A stretch of 64,000 bases of DNA from Astropecten irregularis (taxonomy: Eukaryota; Echinodermata; Asteroidea; Paxillosida; Astropectinidae): contig OZ020259.1 of the NCBI GenBank assembly GCA_963971285.1, positions 8,246,001 to 8,310,000 of the forward strand, read 5' to 3'. Numbering within the stretch: the stretch's first letter is position 1; the number at the start of each line of letters is the position of its first letter. The translations under genes and the position numbers were made by a program. Below the pieces are notes generated by a model. It did no database searches and had not been told where the DNA came from. It was given only the letters and a program-made list of their open reading frames with translations. This document shows positions 51,988 through 63,900 of the stretch, one piece after another.

Positions 51988-52668
51988 AGGACCAGTCCCA
52001 CTGGCAGATGGACACAAAACGTATGCATAAAGGACACAGCGGACGAGCACAATTTTGGGGTGGCTCCATCCGTTTCGTCCGCTCCAGAAATGGTAAAAAA
52101 TGGGGGGAAATTTGCGTAAACAGAACGGAAAAGAACGGACGTGGGTAGTATATAGCGGGAATGTTAAACGGATGTCCATCGGAAGCCTAGCGGATGAAAT
52201 CGGATGGAAGCGGATGACAGCGCTTTGTCCGTTTTGAATACTTCATATACGAGATGCATACGCTTTATCCTTTCTATTTACGTACTACCAACGATGTCTA
52301 GACGTTCCATGTACCTTATCTTTCCTCCCTCTTTCTGTAGTGGATGTGAGTTGCGAGGATGCCCAGAGGATGCAGAGAGGACATAGCGGACGTTTAACGG
52401 GTGATAAGGACATATAACATTTATTGCTCGTATGTGTGTTGGATTTACATTGTACACGGCGGAAAGCTCATCCGTTCTAAAAGTTGTGCGGCTCAAAACT
52501 GTTTGCGGGGAGGAAATCACAGTGAACGGTTGCTCGATGGATAGAGCGTATGGAACACGTATGCAATGAGTACACAACGGATGCGTGGCGTTTTCCAACG
52601 GATGGCAAGATTTGTTTTACGTTTTACAACCTCTTTGCATCCGTGAGTGCAGTGGGACCGGACTTTCA
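51988..52668. mobile_element. Candidate DNA element with repeated CGGATG motifs
   Basis: Ends GGACCAGTCCCACTG and CAGTGGGACCGGAC are inverted and imperfect. The interior repeats CGGATG or CATCCG many times and GCGGAC several times, like the scattered transposase-binding motifs of some DNA transposons. No coding sequence. No clear target duplication. Confidence 0.4.
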
Positions 52669-52679
52669 TAGTAACTTGT

Positions 52680-52810
52680 CCATTCGCCTCTTAGCCGACT
52701 TGCCTCTTATCGACTCGCCCCTTACCAACTCGCCCCCTTGCCAATTCGCCTTTTATCTGAATCGCCCTTTGCCAACTCCCCTCCTAGCCGAATAACCAAC
52801 TGACTTACTC
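52680..52810 (+). repeat. Degenerate minisatellite, 15-17-bp unit
   Basis: Variants of CTCGCCCCTTACCAA repeated about seven to eight times. It lies immediately right of the 51988-52668 element. Confidence 0.65.
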
Positions 52811-54569
52811 GCCCCTAGACTAAGGGTATTAAAAAGGAAAAGCAATTATTTAAAAAATCACCATGGATTATCTCATAATGCTCATAGATGCAGGTCTCGA
52901 CTGAGCCATCTGTGAAAAGAAAAAAGTGTTCAAATGTTTTATTTGATAATAAATGCATACAGTATAAATTGTATATATAAAGGGATGTAAACACTACTTA
53001 CTTTGGCCAAAGATATTGAATATTTTAATATGATTAGGGAGATTAACTGTTTCTATGTGTGATGATTTATTATTCAATATTATTGAGTTGGATAGGTTTT
53101 ATTTAGACCAAACACGCTCTAAAATTCACAAAATAAATAATTCAATTCGCTTTTGAATTCAGTTTTCTATTTTTCAGGAAAACAAAATAACAAGTGACTC
53201 TTTTTGGGGGGGGGACAGAATAAAGCATGAAAACCTTTCGCTTGCAAGGTTAAATTTAATCAGAATTTGAACTAAATCCAATTGCTTTCGACATGTTCTG
53301 CCCATTTCATTATTCCCCGAATGTTTCTTCATTTGACTTCACTTTAAAGCATCTTGTTCTTCAATGGGAATCTGTGTCCTTTTGTTGATGTGCAAAATGC
53401 AATCGAAACAACAAACCAAATGAAACAAAGAAATGGTGAAGAAAAATCAAAATTGCAGGATTAAATTTTTGCCACGATAAAGAACAATTTCGTTTTATTC
53501 TGTGAGTGCTCTGCTAACAAAGAAATTGAATTATTTTACTCTGTATGAAACGTTGTCCATTGAAATGTTGTCCTGTCGCTAAAAACTGCATTTGAAACGT
53601 AAACATATACAGCGCCAACCTGCTTATTTCGGCGGTATCGTCTGGATTTCAATGACTTTGTACAAAAAGAAAACAGTTGTATATACTTTTTTAGAACATG
53701 AATCGGGTAACTATTCTTTCTGTTGAATTTTCCCGGGGTTAGGGTTAGGGTTACCAGGAACCAGGGACTTAATTGAATCCTCGTCGCCATCATTTGAAAT
53801 TATAATGAAAGACTTCCTTATGCAACTATTGGAAACACAATGTCTGTCCCATCCACCGACTCTATGAATGAAGAAGTGGGCTGTTTCTCGCTTCATTTCC
53901 TTCTGTTGTAATACGAATCAAGGACAGTCTCGGGCAATTTAATGTTGTCGTTTCTTGTTTTACTTTATAATTTCTAGCCACTTGTGATTTTTAATGGGCT
54001 TGGACTAAAATTCCAAATGAACATTTCAATGGCTGGTTTTTAACATGTAAGTCAATTTGCAACACTGAACTGTATGACGAAGCAGAATTAAAGTCATTTG
54101 TATATGAGTGCATGATACAATTTTGCGTATAAAACTGTTCTGCGTCAGTGTTTAATGTCGCGATTAAGTATAAAATGGTTCATTAAGTCTCTCGGAGCAT
54201 AATAAAATCACGTGTATACAACTGTTCACGTCTGATTCCGATAAAAGTTTTTTTCAAATGATAAGTAACGAGCTTTAAAGTTCTGAGTTCCCTGTTATGG
54301 AGCTGCATGCATCAGTTGGACATGATGCTGCGCCAATCACTTTGTGATATGCAAATTGTTTTACGAGTGGGTGAATCATTTAAACTCGTCTTAAGATGCA
54401 TAAAGGTGTTCTGCTATGACAATCATAGCAGGGTAGGAAGAGCTAGGAGAAGTAATTTTCTTGTGCAACCACTATCTTCAAATTGTACATGATGTACTTG
54501 GATGCCTCTAAAAATGACCGTATGTGACATGGCATTTGCATTTAAATGTAATTTACATCTACTACACAG
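52811..54569. other. C-D intergenic, nothing recognised
   Basis: AT-rich DNA with a short GGGTTAGGGTTAGGGTTA stretch near 53737. No gene seen. Confidence 0.4.
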
Positions 54570-54686
54570 GTTTGTACGGTGTTTGACTTGACCTTGGTGT
54601 TTGGCTTTATCTCGGAGACTGGCATCTTCGTCTTCTCCTACATAATACATCATCCCAACTACCTTCTCGATGTATTCATCTTATAA
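54570..54686 (+). pseudogene. Second relic of the 7TM receptor TM6-TM7 exon
   Basis: After an AG at 54568-54569 the plus strand reads VCTVFDLTLVFGFISETGIF then VFSYI, and later YLLDVFIL before a stop. DLTLVFGFISETGIFVFSYI resembles the TM6-loop-TM7 run of adhesion GPCRs and the relic at 12.6 kb (TGIVIFSYI). The residues between FSYI and YLL do not fit the family, and the piece stops before the FCLNK end of TM7. It lies alone in the C-D intergenic region. Confidence 0.5.
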
Positions 54687-54864
54687 TTTGGGAGGCTAAT
54701 CATCCTTACGCAGAGCTGATGTGCTGACTTGCGAAGGATGCGGCTACAATGTGATCGAATTGCCGGCATACATGGGCGCCCTTGGCTGTCAGCCTCATCA
54801 ACCCTGTATGATCATGAAACACAGCCTGAGATTAAAAGTGTTGAATCTTTCCGGAGAAAACAAA

Positions 54865-55030
54865 ATGTGACAGTTTTCACTGTTTCTCTCTTTTTTCTCA
54901 CAAATTGTGCACACTATGGTATTGAAATTTTCACAGATTATTGTTACTGTATCTTCCTCGATATTTTATGCCCATAAATCTGTATTTCTTTGACAAAAAA
55001 CAAAGTTTGATATTACCAATAAGGTGAAAT
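54865..55030 (+). repeat. Repeat family R fragment
   Basis: ATTGAAATTTTCACAGATTA and GCCCATAAATCTGTATTTCT as in the 30 kb copies. Confidence 0.4.
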
Positions 55031-55939
55031 TATAGTTACCAGATCTCTTTCATGCCTTGAAATATGTCCTGACATGCACAGTGCGACCAAAGGACTGCAA
55101 ACTTAAAGAAGAACTAAGTAAAGAATTCTTAAACTGAGAGATGATTAATAAAGCTTTAAATACTCAACTAAGGCGTATTGAATCAATGTACGATCTGATT
55201 TACACAGATAGGCAGCGCATGATTTCAGAAACGTCCAATATGTACCACAATATTTATCCGAGCCACTTCATACTCAAGAGAGTTTATTCAAACGAACGTA
55301 CTGTAACTGCTTTTCATGTCCATAAGAAAAACAAGATGACAGGTGCTGATTCCATTAGTATTGAACGCCGAGACAGCTCTAGAAATTCCAAAGACTAAAT
55401 TCAATCCGCAAATATCAGCTCCTTCGAAAGTAGACTCGCTAAAGTAAAAGAGCTAGCAACACATGTATCACGTGCAGCTTGTATTTTATATAGTTTTACA
55501 CCGATCGGTGTTGGGTCTTTCTTAGAAACACATAGGTATTGTAACAACAAAGATTACTCACAAGTGGGACAATTTAATCGAAGCGTACATTTCTAATGAA
55601 ATTTGTATTGTTCTCGATCCAGAGTGGTTTCAATAGAGGATAGGCTTTGAGCCCTTCACATGATATAATAAAACAATCAATTGTATGAAGGTTAACACAG
55701 AACTACAACACCCCCTCCCTTACAGATCAAGGTTGTGAGTGTATTTTAACCAAACGCTTTTTGGGCAGATATTAAGGAGCTTTAGATTGGTGTGAACGTG
55801 GACCTCGTTCACGTCGACCACAAAATCGTGCTGAACGTCAAAACCATACTTTGTGCGACCTCAACTCACTGGGACAACGTTGGTGACGACGTGAAGCTTG
55901 CGCAAATCGCGGCATGACAAAATCACGTATCAGTCTACG

Positions 55940-56110
55940 TATTCACTGAAAGGTACAGTACAGTAAAACATACCCAAACAGAAATCTTCACCGATTTACG
56001 TAAAACTTTCGGGATATGAAGGTGGTGCTAGTATAGCCATGACCAGACAAAATATGAGTGATGCATTTTGGCCTTTGCCAATCATGTGTTAAACCTTCAA
56101 TCAATCAGAA
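55940..56110 (+). repeat. Repeat family R fragment
   Basis: ACCGATTTACGTAAAACTTT and CGGGATATGAAGGTGGTGCT, matching the 60.6 kb copy. Confidence 0.45.
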
Positions 56111-57491
56111 GGTATACCCCTGAAGGGAAAAGATCGCCAAACGATAGCGGGGGTTCTGAAACGTCGTAATTGTTCCTGGGTGTCCTTTTTTTTTGTTTAG
56201 TTCTGCGGAAATTTCAAGAAAGTTTTTAATTTCTAGTAAATTATTGCCGCATTCCTGGTCATGTTCAGGTCGTGATTTGTTCTCAAAATTATATTCAAAG
56301 CCTCTGCATATGCGCACTACCTTTTCAAGACGTTCGCGATGTTCGAAAAATATGATTTGATCCCCACGTTTTGCCGAATGTCTCGGTAAGCTGTGAAGTT
56401 CGCGCGATTATTTCTCGCGTTGTTCGCATTTAATTCGCGTGTTCTTCGTGTATGTTGACGGGCGTTATTTAGCCGTGGTACACACGACAGTCGGACATAC
56501 GTTGTGAGAAGTTCAAACAAACTGCTCAAGAATTGTTTGCGACTTCAATGTCACGAGACGTTCGAAGAAAACAAGTTTGTGAATTTATTGACGTCAGGTT
56601 CAGCGTTTGACGTAGTGAGTCTATTATAATGTGAATTGCTCATTAAGCAGAGTGTACATCACATCTGCCCACCTCTACTCTCCATGTAAAGTTCCAAGTC
56701 TTATTGCATGCTTCCATTGTATCCCCCGGTCACTCTGCACCCCTTTGTTTCTTTCATTCATTGTTTATCTCTACTTGTATTACTATGTTCTTGTCTTCTT
56801 GCCATTAAATCTTTGAGAAAGTTCCCACGAGACAGTTCTTGTGACTGACTCCAAGTATAATAATTATAATTGACAAATGTGTTTGTACACACACATCGGC
56901 AATTCAATTGCCACCATGCACCCTGAGCCACGATACAACGATGTTATAATGAAACATGCTACAATTAAAGTGCACTTACTTTTGCCGGGCTGTACTATAT
57001 AAAGTTGTATAAAACTTATGTTTTATTGCATATAAGCCAAACTCTGATAAAGCATGTCGTTGCATAATCTAATTAATATGTGCATCATTTCAAAGGCATG
57101 AATTCATTTGAGAGAAGTATTTAAGAATTCATAATACATACATGTTATAGTCATACACATCATACAAGTCTGCAAAAATCGTAGGGAAAAATATATACAA
57201 TAATCACTGTACCTTAAATGGTACACAGTACATTCAGAGCACAAAAATGATTTGATTTGATCAGAATTCGATCGGTGGACAAGTCATGTGATTTTAAAAT
57301 CAGATAAACTCTGTAAAAAAGACATGCTTCGAGCTGGCATTATCTTTAAATCAATTTGTAATATTATTTCAGATATTAACTTCTGATTGGTGTGCTTCAA
57401 TCTGGTGACGTAGGTCATATCAAAAACAGTCTCCGTGTATTGCTGTGACTCGGGAATATGTCTATATCATGAGCTTCACAAACACGACTTA
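56111..57491. other. 5' flank of the gene D exon
   Basis: Contains a CG-bearing stretch (56330-56480) with TTCGCG repeats of unknown origin and a TATATAAA at 56996-57003, some 490 bp above the ATG. That is too far for a TATA box unless an unseen 5' exon or long leader exists. Confidence 0.35.
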
Positions 57492-57728
57492 ATGAAAATG
57501 GTTAGGTTTTCGACTCTGTTTTTTTTTATCTTGTTAACTGCAATTTCCCCGTGTGTATGTGAGAGCAACAAGACCAACCTCTACCTTCTCGGGCTGTTCT
57601 CCTACACCGTACCGTGGGCCAGTGCCCAGGCAGTTGTACCGGCAACCCGGATGGCAGTGCAGGACGTTAACGCCCACCCGACCATCCTTTCCGATAGCGA
57701 GACTGTTATCATACCCATTGACACAACG
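57492..57728 (+). CDS. GABA-B receptor-like first exon (gene D, partial or decaying)
   Basis: A 79-codon exon equivalent to exon 1 of B and C. It has a hydrophobic signal peptide (MKMVRFSTLFFFILLT), then NKTNLYLLGLFSYT, PATRMAVQDVNAHP and a phase-0 GTGAGT donor, all aligning with NTTKLYLIGLLPLT and PATEMAIEDINADP of gene C. Its frame is open, and an in-frame ATG two codons earlier than the MVRF start is possible. It faces away from gene C (head-to-head, about 6.1 kb between the two ATGs). I found no exon 2 or exon 4 equivalent on either strand before the window ends; only relics of exons 3 and 5 follow. It may be the start of a gene continuing rightward with unrecognised divergent exons, or part of a rearranged pseudogene. 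Divergence from B and C is much greater than that among A, B and C, so this copy is older. Confidence 0.7.
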
Positions 57729-60604
57729 GTGAGTTTTCAAAGAGCGTTTACTCCAAATTCACAATGCTGTTAGAAACAAGCAGAAGAAACCCATATTCAG
57801 TTTAAGTGATTTAAAACAAATATCCGATTGGAATGTTTCACTTAAAACATACAACTTATTTTCAACTTTTTATTTTAGTATTCAACCAGATTTGTACACT
57901 AGGTTTTTGTGTATCGTTCAATATATTTACACGACTACATCTGATTTATGCATTTGTCTTTGGAGTGGAAATTAGAAACTTAGTTTTCTTAAAAAAAAAA
58001 AGATTGCATATTTTCACTATAACGTTTCTTATTTCAAATCGGAGACGTATGTCTGCATGTTAACACTCCATCCAAACTGCTGTTTGGTTATAAACGAATT
58101 GTGCACAATTTGACCAAAATCGTTGCTAAATATTCGATCAGAGCACATCATTATGGGTAGTGCGACCTTGGGTTTACAGTCCAAACATCTTAGTCGTACA
58201 TGCACAGGAAAGTCTTAAAGGGCTATTAAATAGGAAACTGTTTTAATTGTTCATAATTCTTTTTCAAAACCAATTAATAAAGATCCTGCTAAGATCGAAA
58301 TGCGTCAGGCCCAGCTATAACTTCAGATATTTTACTGATAAATTCCAGGTCATTATTTTGGTTGATGAGCAGTATGCAGCAGTTTATTTCTTGTATTGGT
58401 CGTATTTGAATGGAAGGTTTTTCCATTTGTTTTGTTTATATCTGTAGCTTAATTTGTATTTTAGGAAATGAAAACATGAAAACGAATAATATATTACCGA
58501 TATGGGACCTGTGGCGACAATATTTATATATTCGAAAAAACTTGCGTCCCTTTAAACTGCATTCATCCATTCACTGACATCGGCATTTCCTTATAACCAG
58601 GAAATGCTATATGTATGATGATAATCAGCGCAGCGTTCATCGTCTTGTTTTGGGAGAAAGCATTCATTCCATATTTTTTTGCCATTTTATAACAAACTTG
58701 AAATCAGTGCATCTTCGTTTCAAAGGAGTTTTAGGTGATGATTTATGTGGAATATTTTATCATTTCTTTCAAATGATTACACAACAATATTATACTTATT
58801 GTATGAACGTAATACGCAGTAAAACTAAACAAATGATGTTGGGAAATTGTATAAAGAAAAAACAGGTAGTTCATTTTGCCCTGATAATAATCAATCTAGT
58901 AATTTCATTGTTAGAACATCCCGTGTTTTTCCTGCGAACAGGGAAGGAAATTAAAGAAATTATGGTTCAATAATTATAAACCTAAGTTCGAACCAACCTT
59001 TAAAGAAAAATGCGACCCCTGCATCAGTGCCGAATGATATTAATCTGGACATGTCACCAAGGTCGGGCTTGAGTTATATTCGTCCTTGATGGCAACACAT
59101 CAAAACGAGCATATGGAGGGCTTGATGTCTCACGTGCAAGGTCGATCTTCGCAAAAAATCCTAAATTTTCCCGAGTAGCTTTTAAGGTCGGGATTAGCTC
59201 AAACCATCCTTACATTTAAAATGAATATATTTTCTGTCCTTACTGGCAAAACGAACAAGGACATGATTTATGTAATGTCCAAAATTAGAAGCTAAGCTAT
59301 ACATTGAAATATAATCTATTACTGAACGTCAAGATATTACAGACTGGAGAATATGTCCTTTAACTTATTTTATGTTCATGCATCTGATAGTACGTGATGG
59401 TACGTAATATAAGTTGTAGAACCTTTTTTCCATCAACGATGTTCACGCGAAGCTAGTCTCCTGTTTCCATTTTGTAATCAGTGGACAAGCCACGTGATTA
59501 AATTTGAAATTAATTATTTGCGATCTGATTTTCTGTATTCTCATCACAAAGACGGTAAAGAAATTCACCCCAGGGCACATGGCATTGAACAAAGCTGAGA
59601 TGTAAGTACGGTTTCTGGGCCTTCTGGGTTAATTGGATAAACTCGTTCACGTCTGTGGGGTGGTTTTGTTGCTTGCTTGCTTGCTTGCTTCGGGGAATGT
59701 TTGAATGGTCTCTTAAGGCCTTTTCATATGAGGCTTAACAACTCTCATGACGCAAGTTCGCACACAACAAAACGCGAGACTATTTTGGGTCGGGCTGTTT
59801 GTTTTCCACACCATGGCCTTATCAAAGAAAGCACACAACTGGCTGTACGCAAAGCACTGTGAAACACTGAGCTGCTAGGGCTGGCGAGTGCATACTACGT
59901 ACGGACATGAGAATTGAACTTTGAATAAATCCTCAACTGAACACCGCTGGAACAAGTGACTCGACAGTAAAATATTGCGGACCGTTGTGCAGCATCGTTA
60001 TGTATAACAACTCAAAGCAAGGCTTTGTCGACGCGTGTGGTAAAACTTTAAAACTAAAAATCACCTTCGATAAGGTCCATGGTCAGCCAAAGTCCATTAC
60101 CTAAGAAAACCAAATAAGGGCAAACGCGCGCGTCCCGTTTCAAATTGTGCGTACATTATTTCATTAGAGCGCGCAGTGCATAAATACGGGATGTTCCCAT
60201 AGATATCTGAAGAATAAAACACCGTCCATTGGAAACGTTCTTGCTGCTCATGGACACGCTAAAAGGTCACGTGAACGAGGCGACGCGCAGGGGTGAGATT
60301 TAATCCATATTAAGTTGCTAAAGGGAAATTCCGATTGACACTTAAATAGCCACTGGAATTTTACACACCATAAAATTCTTCTTTTTTTAGCCTTATTCAC
60401 GTGACAAATGGCGGCCCCACACTCAATGCACTACTTATACGCGTTTCCCATCTAGTGGTTTTCCTCCCGATATCTATGGATGTTCCACACATTGCGTCGC
60501 CCGTCGCGTCACGCACAGTGCGCGCAGTTCACCGAGTAACATTCGGGTACGATATTTTGACTCTACTGCGCCTGCAAAGTTATACCAGTAAAGATGGCGG
60601 TTGC
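57729..60604. other. Region after gene D exon 1, nothing recognised
   Basis: I searched both strands for exon 2 (CHGGIAVNGMYEELC-like) and exon 4 (ASESFIDDPTTQV-like) and found neither. A TTGC tetramer run lies near 59672. Confidence 0.45.
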
Positions 60605-60960
60605 GCGTCAACAGATTTACGAATAACTTTCGGGATATGAAGATGATGCTGGTAGAAACATACCGTTAAAATAATTTCCGGCTGAAATTGTGTTTTTATG
60701 CAGAAATTATTCAAAACAAAAACAAAACAAAAACAGTTTTGATCTCGGGGTAAGATCAAAACTTTCCTTTATGTTTGAAAATCAAAACTGAGAAATTTTC
60801 AGATATCGTAACTTAGATGTCCGGTTGAGCTCAAAATTTCACATGTTTATAATTTCATGCGTATGCTAAAGTAGACAAAGTGTGAGTGCTGTTCTCTGAC
60901 CTTTACCAATCAGGTATTATACCTGTAAGATAAAGTGTGTACGATTGTTTCCAAGTCTGA
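60605..60960 (+). repeat. Repeat family R, long copy
   Basis: GATTTACGAATAACTTTCGG, GGTAGAAACATACCGTTAAA and GATCTCGGGGTAAGATCAAA, all shared with the copy at 30740-31020. Confidence 0.5.
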
Positions 60961-61149
60961 ATTTCAACCATTGACACTTGATCACTTAGTCTACATGTCA
61001 AAGGAACGCAGATTCCTGGGCAAAAAACATTATTAAGGAGAATACAGTAACGGATAAACTGTAACGCCATAAGTACACATATACTGGAAAAGTGTCCGGC
61101 GCGTTAACCTCTCTTATATTGTCATTATATCACCTTGTATATAATAGTT

Positions 61150-61240
61150 AGTGTGGGGTGGCCTAGTGGCCTGGCGTGTTGACCTCAAAGTTCTGTGGTT
61201 AATCTACAAATTGTGGGTTCGAATCCAGCCATGGGTTAAC
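61150..61240 (+). mobile_element. tRNA-like SINE head
   Basis: GGTGGCCTAGTGGCCTGGCG and later GTGGGTTCGAATCCAGCCAT give A and B boxes with an over-long middle, so it is a SINE head or tRNA pseudogene rather than a working tRNA. Confidence 0.5.
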
Positions 61241-62160
61241 ACCCTCTTGTCAGCCCATACCTATTTGAAATTTGTACAATGCAAACATTTCCAGAAATCG
61301 TTGAAAATTACAATTATTATCTAATGGACAGTTTGTTCCTGAATTTGGCGGCTCGTACTGCTTGTAATAATGCAATGTCATACAGCCAAACTATGAACGA
61401 GACAATTTTTCCTTCAAGACTGCCAAGTAGAATGCACTTCATCGGATTGTCTATGGAAAAAGGCGAAGTACGCAAAGAGACAGGTATGTAAGTATGTATT
61501 TTACCTTGATGATTGCAACCTGCTGCTCAATACGCAGTCTACGCAGACAAAAAAAACAAGTATACCAAGACATCGTGGTAACCTGAGGATGACGCCGATG
61601 AGCTTTTCTTGCGAAGTAGAATCATATTAACTGTGTTTTTTTTTTTTTTCTGTCGGTGTAGCCTTCTTTTTCTGGCTAACCCCTTTTCTTTGTCCTTCGT
61701 CTTTGTTCTCCGGCTATTCCTTTGTTCTTTGAACGTTGTCCTTTGTACTTTATACTTTTGCATTTGTACTTTCCCCGAATCAAGGTACATATACACAAAA
61801 GGCTATGAGAATTGTTCTGCTTTTGTTACCTTTCATTGAAAAATAATTATGAGATGATTGGAACATATATGGACTTTTATTATAATCATAATGTGTTTCG
61901 AGTAGAATGTGAAATGACGGCAGTTATAGCCTGCATTTGATTCATCGGTATCCTGTTGGGAAGTGTAAAACATGTTGCTACTTAGACCACGTCCAATTCA
62001 AACTTATTGGGTCCAAAAATGAGCAAGAAGACCTTTAAAGTATTCACGTTTTACATGGACTTCAAGTGACGAATAACGTCAGTAAACCACATAGCCAACA
62101 AATGAAAATGTGTTGCCTACTAAATTCCTTTAATTTGCGTAACGCAATTTATAGACTTAC

Positions 62161-62265
62161 CAGCGTGAACTATAGCGAAGACTTGGAGTCGGGTTGGAGG
62201 AGGCAGAAAAAGCGCGGGAAAAGATCCCTGCTGGAAAGCTTAGGAGAAGATGCCCCGTACGATAT
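62161..62265 (-). pseudogene. Relic of GABA-B receptor exon 3, inverted
   Basis: On the minus strand an acceptor (CAG) is followed by ISYGASSPKLSSRDLFPRFF, which matches exon 3 of genes B and C (ISP..ASPNLSNRDLFPRCF in B). Similarity fades after about 27 codons. An in-frame TAG lies at 62170-62172 and a GTAAGT donor closes the piece at 105 nt instead of 171. The orientation is opposite to the gene D exon 1 at 57.5 kb and the exon 5-like piece at 63.4 kb, so a local inversion or insertion of another copy is needed to explain it. SYGASSP is closer to the GABBR1/2 consensus than the ISPSSTSP of gene C. Confidence 0.75.
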
Positions 62266-62295
62266 CTGTATGAAAGCGAGTCGCAGTTTGTCTTT

Positions 62296-62322
62296 TAGTA
62301 ATAATAATAACAATAATAATAT
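62296..62322 (+). repeat. (AAT)n microsatellite
   Basis: AATAATAATAACAATAATAA next to the exon 3 relic. Confidence 0.8.
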
Positions 62323-63068
62323 AGGACATTTATTTCGCGCAGCTACTATATGAATATACTCTACTGCGCATTTCAACTTTATTATTATCCCTGGTCATCG
62401 GGCCATAATTAACATTCCTGAAACCATCTCAACTCCCTTGGGAGTATACAGTCCCGGCTAGTGCACAGAGGCTAATCAAACCACAAAGCCATCACTACAC
62501 TGCAAGGTACCCATTTACCCCTGGGTGAAGAGGAGCAATATATGAAAGAGCGTCTTGCCCAAGGACGCAAGCACCATAATGGAAATTTGCTTATGTGCTT
62601 TATTACATTTTCGTGCAGATACATGGACACAAATTTCGACTTTCCCATCAAATTGGCCTTTATGCGACACACAGTAGAAATACTTAATTTGGTGACGTGC
62701 AATGCGACCTTGCAGTACATTAGTGTATTGCTCTGTGTTACTGTGAAAAGTCAGATGCGTACGGAAATTAAAGATTCGAATGATAATGTTCTCATTTGCT
62801 AATGTACTGTTGTTCCATAGATATTACACGTCTTTGCGTCCTTGTGCAAGACACTTAACTTAGGTAATTATTCCCCACTATGTAGGCAGCTGGGTTTATC
62901 TACTCTAAAATGAGATGAGGTTTCAGAAGTGGCTCTCCAATGAAATGAACTTTTATAGTCATTGAGAAAATCCATTATTGAAATATGTTTCTTCAGTTAC
63001 TCAATATGTTTTCATCACAGAGCCAATTTCGCTTACTAGGCACGCAGCATGTTAGCGTTGACGACTAA

Positions 63069-63287
63069 AGCAGAGGGTACACTGTCAACATTTTCGGTAA
63101 CAATATCGGTAACATGTTAATACGCAAGTACCTTGTTGCTGGATAACAAATTGCAGCAACATCTTGGTAACTCGTTGGCCAAATGTCACTTGTGTACACA
63201 GGGCCCGGAAGTTGTGTTGCCTAGCTGTGTTGCCCTAAACTAGGCAACATGTAAATGTTACTAGAATTGTTGACATTGTACAGACTG
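63069..63287. mobile_element. MITE-like element with ends GTACACTGTCAACA
   Basis: AGAGGGTACACTGTCAACAT at the left and TGTTGACATTGTACAGACTG at the right are inverted. A related stretch lies at 45705-45835 in gene C intron 3 (GTTGGTCAAATGTTGCTTGT, TGTTGACAGTGTACACTCTG). Confidence 0.5.
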
Positions 63288-63375
63288 CTTTATTCCTCTT
63301 AGTTGAAGAAGTATACAAGAAAATGTTCCATCATTTTGATAATATCGCATATGTCCTAATGGGCACTGTATATTC

Positions 63376-63490
63376 CGATTCAAAACTCGCATCACAGTGG
63401 CAGGTTTCTTTAGCAACATAGGAAGGAAAGTGTTCTGTGCCGCGTATTATCTGGGAATGTTTGGAACCAAGTATGTTTCGATTATTCCAG
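63376..63490 (+). pseudogene. GABA-B receptor exon 5-like piece
   Basis: The plus strand reads RITVAGFFSNIGRKVF then CAAYYLGMFGTKYVSIIPG, aligning with the 115-nt exon 5 of A, B and C (RIIIGAFYSGKARKVL, then CAAYHLGMFGAKYVWILQG). The frame is open and ends in G|GTCAGT, the same phase-1 donor position as in the paralogs. No convincing AG acceptor lies at the expected left edge, and the usual Trp in KYVW is Ser. It could be a real exon of gene D with a divergent acceptor, or a relic. The left end is approximate. Confidence 0.65.
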
Positions 63491-63754
63491 GTCAGTTCAA
63501 ATATTCCGTCCCCGACATTACCGCCATAAACGTCAAAGTTAAAAATGCAATACTAGTAATTAAACCACTATCCGAATTTGAGTATTTGAGTATTATTGCA
63601 GCAGCCTATTATTACTGACTAATCATAAATATTGGTCTAGTAAGGGTTCTGTATTTTGCACCACCTTTTGGGTAAAGTGGTACTTTAGTCTTGGAATGTG
63701 TAGTCTTTGAATGAAGTATATTTAATATCATCAAATTAACTAATGATAATTTAA

Positions 63755-63900
63755 ATGTTTAGTCATTGAAAAGTGAACAAAGAAACATTGACTGGAATAG
63801 GATTCGAACCAGCGACCTCCAAAATATCATATATATGCAATGTACGAGCTATCCAGACGTATGTTGGTGGTGTCCCTGATAGTAAATTATCTCTGTTCAT
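63755..63900 (-). mobile_element. SINE of the fold-back family, antisense half
   Basis: GTCATTGAAAAGTGAACAAA, then an antisense tRNA-like head (GATTCGAACCAGCGACCTCC) and the start of the inner arm (GTTGGTGGTGTCCC). The other half is not present before the window ends. Confidence 0.65.

Noticed and set aside
53737-53754. Interstitial telomere repeat
   Set aside because: Only about three TTAGGG units with no flanking degenerate array; such short runs occur by chance.
55141-55398. 85-codon open frame
   Set aside because: No recognisable domain, homologue or splice context; composition is that of random AT-rich DNA.
56996-57003. TATATAAA as the promoter of gene D
   Set aside because: It is about 490 bp above the start codon, with no link except an unproven leader.
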